62,294 nt of DNA from Lachnospiraceae bacterium (lineage in GTDB: Bacteria; Bacillota; Clostridia; Lachnospirales; Lachnospiraceae). Each line of letters starts with the position of its first letter. The stretch's first letter is position 1. Below the pieces are notes generated by a model, which made no database searches, was not told the origin of the DNA, and worked only from the letters and a program-made list of their open reading frames with translations. The DNA is taken from NCBI GenBank assembly GCA_011959285.1, contig BLLW01000017.1:1-62294 (forward strand), given 5' to 3'. Made by a program: the position numbers and the translations under genes. Of this stretch, positions 57,085 through 62,294 are shown piece after piece.

Positions 57085-57627
57085 TTAGATGTTTTCTTTT
57101 CTTCTTTCTCGATTTTCTGAAATTCTTCCATGAGCATTATCACTGACCGCCTGTGAGGGGACTTTCGCCCAATGCTTTGAGGTGTCCAGTTCCGGGTACT
57201 TGTACCGCCACTGGTCGTATTCCTCTTTGGTAATCTCGCCCTGTTCCAGTTTGGCGGCTTGCTCCTGCCATGCGTGGAACATATCGAACATGGACGTATA
57301 AGTGGAATAGTCGGACTTGTCAAGGCGCAGGCAGATTTCCCCGTCAATCTCCCCGATTTTCAGCCCGTACATATCTTCCAACGCAAAGAGCGTGTGCATA
57401 AGCCCGGTATAGGTATCAATATCCGGCACGGTGAGGGCGTGGGTGCTTACATCAAAGATATTCGCCATTTCTTTTACAAGGTCGTGCTTCGGTGTCCTTG
57501 CTTCGGTTTCATACTGTGCCATACGGACATCAGAGGTCTTTCCGAGAAATCCGAGGATTTCGCCTAACTGTTTCTGTGTCATGCCCTTTCGGTTGCGGAA
57601 AAAGCGGATACGTTTGCCGATTGCCAT
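57085..57627 (-). CDS. XRE family regulator of the mobile element, probably frameshifted at its C-terminus
   Basis: 180 residues from ATG 57627 (GGAGG upstream). Helix-turn-helix about 5-60 (FFRNRKGMTQKQLGEILGF). The last about 20 residues (DNAHGRISENRERRKENI) look unlike a folded end. Removing one base of the TT at 57137-57138 restores a charged helical tail (MLMEEFQKIEKEEKK) running to 57066. This suggests a one-base insertion. Two matching operators lie upstream. Likely repressor of xis/int. Confidence 0.8.
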   Translation of the reverse strand: MAIGKRIRFFRNRKGMTQKQLGEILGFLGKTSDVRMAQYETEARTPKHDLVKEMANIFDVSTHALTVPDIDTYTGLMHTLFALEDMYGLKIGEIDGEICLRLDKSDYSTYTSMFDMFHAWQEQAAKLEQGEITKEEYDQWRYKYPELDTSKHWAKVPSQAVSDNAHGRISENRERRKENI

Positions 57628-57697
57628 AATAAAACCTCCGTTGTAGTGAAAGTGGTACAGCCTTGCATGACTGTACTTAAACAAATCTGTTGAAGTT

Positions 57698-57726
57698 AGT
57701 ATAACATGGTGCAATAGGAATAGCAA
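57698..57726 (-). promoter_or_regulatory. Promoter of the element regulator
   Basis: Minus strand TTGCTA (57726-57721), 17 bases, TATACT (57703-57698). Operator A abuts its -35 box. Confidence 0.75.
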
Positions 57727-57728
57727 GA

Positions 57729-57752
57729 ATAACTTAAATAAAAAAAGTTAAG
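57729..57752. promoter_or_regulatory. Operator A of the mobile element
   Basis: 24-base site with inverted arms AACTT/AAGTT; identical to operator B at 22 of 24 positions. Located just upstream of the regulator promoter. Confidence 0.75.
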
Positions 57753-57769
57753 ATTTTCTTGAAAGCCAC

Positions 57770-57798
57770 TTGACTTAACGGAATTTATTTAGTATCAT
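57770..57798 (+). promoter_or_regulatory. Promoter of xis and int
   Basis: TTGACT (57770-57775), 17 bases, TATCAT (57793-57798). Transcription would start within operator B. Confidence 0.75.
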
Positions 57799-57804
57799 AT
57801 CAAC

Positions 57805-57828
57805 ATAACTTAACTAAAAAGAGTTAAG
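57805..57828. promoter_or_regulatory. Operator B of the mobile element
   Basis: 24-base site with a perfect 7-bp inverted repeat CTTAACT/AGTTAAG, matching operator A. It covers the expected transcription start of xis, so binding should repress excision genes. Confidence 0.78.
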
Positions 57829-57852
57829 GGAAAGAAAGGAGAGGATATCTGA

Positions 57853-58038
57853 ATGACAGAGAAATCATTTATGACAGTGGAGGAAGTGGCAGCGGAACTG
57901 CGTGTGTCAAAGTCAAAAGCCTATCAGATTGTAAGGGAACTGAACGCAGAAATGCAGAAACAGGGCTATCTGACGGTGGCAGGACGTGTGAACGCTACAT
58001 TTTTTCTTAAAAAAGTATGTTACCAGCAAAGCATATAG
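57853..58038 (+). CDS. Excisionase-type helix-turn-helix protein (Xis)
   Basis: 61 residues, MerR-like winged helix of the excisionase group: MTVEEVAAELRVSKSKAYQIV. Small DNA-bending proteins of this kind direct the integrase toward excision. AAAGGAGAGG precedes the ATG. It stands 70 bases before int, with the stop codon inside a hairpin. Confidence 0.85.
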   Translation: MTEKSFMTVEEVAAELRVSKSKAYQIVRELNAEMQKQGYLTVAGRVNATFFLKKVCYQQSI

Positions 58039-58090
58039 GGATTTTATAAGGCATCAAAGGACGATGCCTAACAAAATCCATGCTATATGC
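58031..58090 (+). other. Hairpin between xis and int
   Basis: Arms 58031-58055 and 58063-58090 pair over about 20 positions with a three-base bulge. Its left arm holds the xis stop and the right arm ends just before the int ribosome site, so it may lower int translation or stop part of the transcripts. Confidence 0.7.
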
Positions 58091-58108
58091 GGAAGGGAGA
58101 TGATTTAA

Positions 58109-59191
58109 ATGGCTGTATACAAAGACAATGCCACGGGAACGTGGCGGGTTATCTACCGCTTTACCAACTGGAAAGGGGAGAGGAAACAGACACAAAAGAG
58201 GGGATTTGCAACCAAAAGGGAAGCGCAGGCGTGGGAGCATGAAGCCATGTTAAAGCAGGGCGCAAAACTGGATATGACTTTCGGCAGTTTCTTTGAAGTG
58301 TACGAAGCCGACAAGAAGCAGCGTGTCAAGGAAAGCACTTGGGAGTCCAAAAGCCATGTGATACGGACAAAGATTTTACCGTACTTTGAAAACCGCAAAA
58401 TCGCAGAAATTGAAGCAAAGGACGTGATAGCGTGGCAGAATGAGTTGATGGCATACAGGGACGAGAAAGGCAAGCCCTATTCCGCAGATTATTTGCGGAC
58501 GATACACGCACAACTTACGGCGATATTCAACCACGCAGTAAACTTTTACAACCTGCCCTACAACCCGGCAAGGCGGGCGGGAACGATTGGGAGCGAAGCC
58601 GTCAAGGAAATGGACTTCTGGACGAAAGAGGAATATCTGAAATTCTCCGAAGCCATGATGGATAAGCCCCGTTCCTATTATGCGTTTGAAATGCTCTACT
58701 GGTGCGGTATGCGTTCCGGCGAATTACTTGCCTTAACGCCTGCTGATATTGATTTTGAGAAGCAGACAGTCACAATCAGCAAGACTTTCCATCGTTCCAA
58801 AGGGCGGGATATTATCACAAGCCCTAAGACGAAAAAGAGCAACCGCACAATTAAAATGCCGCCGTTTCTCTGTGAGGAAATGCAGGAGTACATCAAAATG
58901 CTTTATGACATCAAGCCGGACGAGCGTTTATTTACGGTCACAAAATCCTATCTCAATCACGAAATGGAGCGAGGGGCGAAGCAGGCGGGCGTTAAGAAAA
59001 TCCGTGTCCACGATATTCGCCATAGTGCGGTTTCACTCTTAATCAACATGGGATTTTCGGTACTGGCGATTGGGGAGCGCATGGGGCATGAAGCGGAGAA
59101 AATCACTTACCGCTACGCCCACTTGTTCCCCACGGTGCAGACGGAAATGGCGGAGAAATTGGAAATGGAGAGAATGACAAAGGAGGATTAG
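58109..59191 (+). CDS. int: Tyrosine recombinase/integrase
   Basis: 360 residues: N-terminal arm-binding AP2-like part (about 1-55), SAM-like core-binding domain (about 60-165), catalytic domain with Arg in GMRSGELLAL, HDIRHSA (His-x-x-Arg) and the nucleophile Tyr in RYAHLFP. Related to the Tn916/Tn1549-type integrases of Firmicutes elements. GGAAGGGAG precedes ATG. Reads away from guaA. Confidence 0.95.
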   Translation: MAVYKDNATGTWRVIYRFTNWKGERKQTQKRGFATKREAQAWEHEAMLKQGAKLDMTFGSFFEVYEADKKQRVKESTWESKSHVIRTKILPYFENRKIAEIEAKDVIAWQNELMAYRDEKGKPYSADYLRTIHAQLTAIFNHAVNFYNLPYNPARRAGTIGSEAVKEMDFWTKEEYLKFSEAMMDKPRSYYAFEMLYWCGMRSGELLALTPADIDFEKQTVTISKTFHRSKGRDIITSPKTKKSNRTIKMPPFLCEEMQEYIKMLYDIKPDERLFTVTKSYLNHEMERGAKQAGVKKIRVHDIRHSAVSLLINMGFSVLAIGERMGHEAEKITYRYAHLFPTVQTEMAEKLEMERMTKED

Positions 59192-59196
59192 GGAAA

Positions 59197-59520
59197 ATGG
59201 AAAAATCACTGGATTACAAGGGAAGATGGCGCAACCATACGGTGGCGTTCCGGGTATCGGACGAAGAAGCAAAGCTGTTGAATGATTTGGTGGCATTATC
59301 GGGGCTGACAAAGCAGGATTACATCACAAGGCGGCTCTTATGCCGGGACGTTGTGGTGCAGGGCAATCCGAGGGTGTATAAAGCACTGAAAAATCAGATG
59401 GCGGCAATCCATGAGGAATTGAAGCGCATGGAAAGCATAAGCCCGGACAATGACGAACTGCTCTATACGTTACAAGTTATTGCAATCACACTGGACGGTC
59501 TGAAAGGGGAAGATGAATGA
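59197..59520 (+). CDS. MobC-like ribbon-helix-helix mobilization protein
   Basis: 107 residues. N-terminal ribbon-helix-helix (RNHTVAFRVSDEEAKLLNDL) with a coiled C-terminal part, as in relaxosome accessory proteins that bind oriT. Five bases after int and overlapping the AAA ATPase gene by four bases, so the three genes form one operon. Confidence 0.7.
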   Translation: MEKSLDYKGRWRNHTVAFRVSDEEAKLLNDLVALSGLTKQDYITRRLLCRDVVVQGNPRVYKALKNQMAAIHEELKRMESISPDNDELLYTLQVIAITLDGLKGEDE

Positions 59521-60650
59521 CAAACAAAATAAAAACGACTGTTCCCGTATCATCTGTTGGCGCAGATGGGGAACAGCCGGACATTAAAAACATCAATGAA
59601 ATTATAGCAAATGAAACAGCAAAAAACAATCTGCAAGCCACAAATTGCCCGGAGAAATCCGGGCAGGGCGGCGGGCTTCAAACCGTTTCCATGACAGAAC
59701 TGTATGATACGGTGTACCCGCCGAGAACGCCTGTTGTGGACGGCTTTCTGTATGGCGGCACATATCTCTTTGTGGGTGCGCCGAAAGTGGGTAAATCGTT
59801 CTTCATGGGACAGCTTGCCTATCATGTAGCTATGGGGCTTCCGCTGTGGAATTATCCCGTCCGAAAAGGAACGGTGCTATACCTTGCACTGGAAGATGAT
59901 TATGCAAGGCTTCAGCGGCGGCTGTCCGTCATGTTCGGTGTGGAGTGTGCGGACAATTTATTTTTCGCAACGCAGGCAAAGACACTGAATGAGGGACTGG
60001 ACGGAGAATTAGAGGGCTTTATCAAGGAGCATAAGGACGCAAGGCTGATTATCATTGATACGCTCCAAAAAGTGCGTGAGGTCGGCGGGGACAGGTACAG
60101 TTATTCCAGTGACTATGAGATTGTGACAAAGTTAAAATCATTCAGCGATAAATACGGTGTCTGCCTGTTGGTGGTTCATCATACCCGCAAGTTAGAGTCC
60201 GAGGACAGCTTCGATATGATTTCCGGCACAAACGGACTTCTCGGTGCGGCAGATGGGGCGTTTATCATGCACAAGAAAAAGCGCACGGACAACACGGCGG
60301 TCATGGATATAGTGGGGCGTGACCAGCCCGATCAAGAGCTTACGATAGAGTTTGACCGTGAACAGTGCATTTGGAAATTTCAGAAAGCGGAAACAGAACT
60401 TTGGAAACAGCCGCCCAATCCATTACTGGAAGCAATCAACGAATTTCTGACAGGGGAAGTGCAGGAATGGGAGGGGACGGCAACGGAACTTCTGAAACAG
60501 TTGCCGGATATGCAGTTATCAGCAAATGTGCTTTCCCGGAGATTAAATGTTGTGAACAGCCAGTTGCTTAATGACTATGGCATTTTCTATGACAACAAGC
60601 GGGGGCATGAGAGAAAAATCATTCTGAAACGGTTAGAGCAGAAAGAGTAA
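59517..60650 (+). CDS. RepA-like AAA ATPase (AAA_25)
   Basis: 377 residues. Walker A VGAPKVGKSFFMG, Walker B LIIIDTLQKV, and LLVVHHTRKLESEDSFDMISGTNGLLGAADG typical of hexameric RepA-type helicases of plasmids and integrative elements. C-terminal part is winged-helix like. May let the excised element replicate, or melt oriT. Confidence 0.85.
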   Translation: MTNKIKTTVPVSSVGADGEQPDIKNINEIIANETAKNNLQATNCPEKSGQGGGLQTVSMTELYDTVYPPRTPVVDGFLYGGTYLFVGAPKVGKSFFMGQLAYHVAMGLPLWNYPVRKGTVLYLALEDDYARLQRRLSVMFGVECADNLFFATQAKTLNEGLDGELEGFIKEHKDARLIIIDTLQKVREVGGDRYSYSSDYEIVTKLKSFSDKYGVCLLVVHHTRKLESEDSFDMISGTNGLLGAADGAFIMHKKKRTDNTAVMDIVGRDQPDQELTIEFDREQCIWKFQKAETELWKQPPNPLLEAINEFLTGEVQEWEGTATELLKQLPDMQLSANVLSRRLNVVNSQLLNDYGIFYDNKRGHERKIILKRLEQKE

Positions 60651-60738
60651 AGTGCGACGATATGCGTCGGTTGCGACGGTATTTTTGATAGCGGGGCGGT
60701 ATAGAAAATATCGACGCTATCGACGCAAACCGACGCAT
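60651..60738. repeat. GCGACG/CGACGC repeats forming a large inverted structure
   Basis: GCGACG appears at 60654 and 60673, CGACGC at 60712, 60721 and 60731. Arms 60662-60675 and 60724-60738 pair with a single bulge. It follows the RepA-like gene, so iteron-like binding sites or an origin are possible; a terminator function cannot be excluded though no T run ends it. Confidence 0.6.
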
Positions 60739-60802
60739 GGGGGAGCAGTAAAGCGGCGGGTAGCCGTCCACCGTCCGCAGGACGGAAAGCCCCCGGCAGG
60801 GC

Positions 60803-60894
60803 GCAAAGGCACTTTTGATAGAGCGTAGCCTGTCGAAAGTGCTTTTGCGTTACTTTCGCAGAAAGTAACAAAGGCTATGCGCCGTATCCGGTGC
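60803..60894. other. Candidate oriT with three stacked hairpins
   Basis: Arms 60803-60818/60833-60848 (14 of 16 pairs), a perfect 9-bp hairpin 60849-60857/60861-60869, and a third, 60879-60884/60889-60894, form a run of hairpins 32 bases before the relaxase start. MobV relaxases nick beside hairpins in front of their own gene. Confidence 0.6.
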
Positions 60895-60925
60895 TTATTA
60901 CCCAATAGGGAGAAAGGAAAATTTA

Positions 60926-62294
60926 TTGAAGCGGACAATCAGCGTTATGACAGGGAAAGGCTCTGTCAACCATAACAGCAGAAAATTCCATGCAAAGAAC
61001 ACTGACCCGGAGCGGAGTTGTCTGAATGTGGAATACTGCAACGAAAATATCAAAGACGTATACCACGAATTATTTGATGAAGCACTTGCCCGGTACAATG
61101 AGAAGCAGACCAGAAGTGACCGCTGTATTGATGATTACTATGAGAAAATTTGTTCCAGCAAACAGGAGAAGCCATTCTATGAGATTATTTTACAAATTGG
61201 GAATAAAGACGATATGGGGGCAAAGACAAAAGACGGACAGCTTGCGGCAGAAATACTTGACGAATATATGCAGGATTTTCAGCGGCGCAATCCCACATTG
61301 AGAGTGTTTTCGGCACATCTCCATATGGACGAAGCAACACCACATCTGCATATAGATTTCATACCTTATACGACTGGAAGCAAAAGAGGGCTTGAAACAA
61401 GAGCATCATTAAAAAAGGCACTGGCAGAACTCGGCTTCAAAGGCGGTACAAGGAGCGAAACGGAACGTAACCAGTGGGTAGCGGCAGAGAAAGAACGGCT
61501 TGCAGATATTATGTTACAGCATGGCATTGGATGGGAGAAAAAGGGAACACATGAGAAGCATTTGTCGGTACTTGATTTTGAGAAGCAGGAGCGGCAGAAA
61601 GAAGTTGCAGAACTGGAACAGACAATCTCCGGCAGTAAAAAGGAATTAGCCGATATTCTTCATCAGCAGATAGCGGCAGGGCAGGAAACGGAGCAGATAC
61701 GGAAAGAAGGCGAAGCAATCCGGCAGGAAGTGTCGGAACTTACCGCAACAAATCATCTGCTGAAAGAGCAGACGGAAACGCTGACAGAGGATAAAGAAAA
61801 GCTGTTATCCGAAAATGAAAACTTGGAGAAACAGCAGAAAAAGTTACAGCAGGAAATAAATAAAATGGTACAGTCAAAGGAAGTCATGGAGCGCAATATA
61901 CACGCCTATGATGAAGATGTGAAATGGCAGTTGGCAGAGCCAGGGGTATTGATGAGCGCAAAGAATTATCGGGATAAAAAGGCACTCCCGCTTGTAGAGA
62001 AATTGAAAGAGGTCGTTAAAAATCTGACTATCAAATGTGTACAGCTTACGGAGCAAAGCCAGAAGCTGACCGCCAAAATGGACGGGCAACAAAAGCAGAT
62101 TAGCCGCTTGACGGATAAAGTCATGGAGCAGAGCAACACCATAGACCGATTGCAGGAAAAAGAGTCTGATTTGGGGCGTTTGGAGCGTCATTTCGGCAGG
62201 GAACAGGTGCAGTCGATAGTGGAACGGTCAAAGGTATTGGAACAGGCAGAAAGGGCAAATAAACGCCCGAAACGTGCCTTTGAAATGAGCCGAT
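60926..62294 (+). CDS. MobV/Pre family relaxase (cut by window end)
   Basis: At least 456 residues, open to the end of the window. Starts at TTG 60926, six bases after AAGGAAA. N-terminal SVMTGKGSVNHNSRKFH and the metal-binding motif HLHMDEATPHLHIDF (His131, His133) are the MobV signature. From about 220 on it is a long coiled coil of Glu/Gln/Lys. Nicks oriT and leads the strand in transfer. It would need a conjugation system supplied in trans. Confidence 0.9.
   Translation, partial: MKRTISVMTGKGSVNHNSRKFHAKNTDPERSCLNVEYCNENIKDVYHELFDEALARYNEKQTRSDRCIDDYYEKICSSKQEKPFYEIILQIGNKDDMGAKTKDGQLAAEILDEYMQDFQRRNPTLRVFSAHLHMDEATPHLHIDFIPYTTGSKRGLETRASLKKALAELGFKGGTRSETERNQWVAAEKERLADIMLQHGIGWEKKGTHEKHLSVLDFEKQERQKEVAELEQTISGSKKELADILHQQIAAGQETEQIRKEGEAIRQEVSELTATNHLLKEQTETLTEDKEKLLSENENLEKQQKKLQQEINKMVQSKEVMERNIHAYDEDVKWQLAEPGVLMSAKNYRDKKALPLVEKLKEVVKNLTIKCVQLTEQSQKLTAKMDGQQKQISRLTDKVMEQSNTIDRLQEKESDLGRLERHFGREQVQSIVERSKVLEQAERANKRPKRAFEMSR

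Larger units (their letters stand above)
56888..62294. mobile_element. Integrative mobilizable element adjacent to guaA (partial)
   Basis: Contains regulator, excisionase, tyrosine integrase, a MobC-like protein, an AAA ATPase, an oriT-like region and a MobV relaxase in one run, with no type IV secretion genes seen before the window ends. This layout fits an element mobilised by a helper. Left end should lie between the guaA stop and the terminator at 57012; the right end is outside the window. Confidence 0.8.

Noticed and set aside
57085-62294. Complete Tn916-like conjugative element
   Set aside because: No type IV secretion genes are seen and the relaxase is MobV, so a mobilizable element is the better reading; the rest lies outside the window.

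Overview
The window looks like a chromosome segment of a spore-forming, anaerobic Clostridia, most probably Lachnospiraceae. The grounds are a SpoIIID sporulation regulator, a CwlD-type cortex amidase, a coiled-coil SleB-type hydrolase, a Na+-type F-ATP synthase c subunit, and an EtfAB/FAD-dehydrogenase module of the electron-confurcating type. Gene starts favour strong GGAGG-type ribosome sites. No rRNA or tRNA gene was seen. The genus cannot be fixed from the sequence alone.

Layout. 0-2.5 kb: class C-like sortase, then one reading frame that joins a Cna-B/SpaA-like pilin (with its LPQTG signal) to a second sortase domain. 2.5-6.6 kb: cwlD, Sua5/YwlC, rpiB, a coiled-coil SleB hydrolase and a DUF402 protein. 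6.8-14.2 kb: complete ATP synthase operon atpZ-I-B-E-F-H-A-G-D-C with promoter and terminator. 14.2-16.4 kb: an Rpn/PD-(D/E)XK nuclease gene, a small hypothetical gene and a truncated second copy of the nuclease gene. 16.7-27.7 kb: a GntR-controlled catabolic locus whose core (ABC binding protein, two permeases, SIS protein, PfkB kinase, GntR) matches the Bacillus frl (Amadori product) operon, extended by YjbQ, a radical SAM protein, a cysteine-desulfidase-like enzyme, a nucleoside hydrolase and a tandem nucleoside deoxyribosyltransferase. 27.7-33.4 kb: methyltransferase, a large membrane-anchored protein, a membrane-bound XRE regulator and its DUF4097 partner. 33.4-47.5 kb: an RpiR-controlled sialic-acid-type operon (NanA-like aldolase, ABC importer, alcohol dehydrogenase, esterase, NanE, NanK) that continues into EtfB, EtfA and a GlcD-type dehydrogenase. 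An IS110 element sits between its binding-protein and permease genes. 47.5-57 kb: queT behind a preQ1-I riboswitch, a HerA-like ATPase, a LytTR/GHKL two-component system, a lipoprotein, a SWIM protein, spoIIID and guaA. 57-62.3 kb: start of an integrative mobilizable element next to guaA (regulator, twin operators, xis, int, MobC-like, AAA ATPase, oriT-like region, MobV relaxase), which runs off the window.

How the genes work together. The two catabolic loci each carry importer parts but no ABC ATPase gene, so both presumably borrow a shared MsmX-type ATPase. In the second locus the sugar path (aldolase, kinase, epimerase) yields N-acetylglucosamine-6-phosphate, while the Etf/dehydrogenase trio could oxidise a 2-hydroxyacid such as lactate. 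The most unusual items are the pilin-sortase fusion, the extended frl-like locus with a 46-bp palindrome over its promoter, the sialate/confurcating-dehydrogenase operon interrupted by IS110, and the paired operators and frameshifted regulator of the mobile element.
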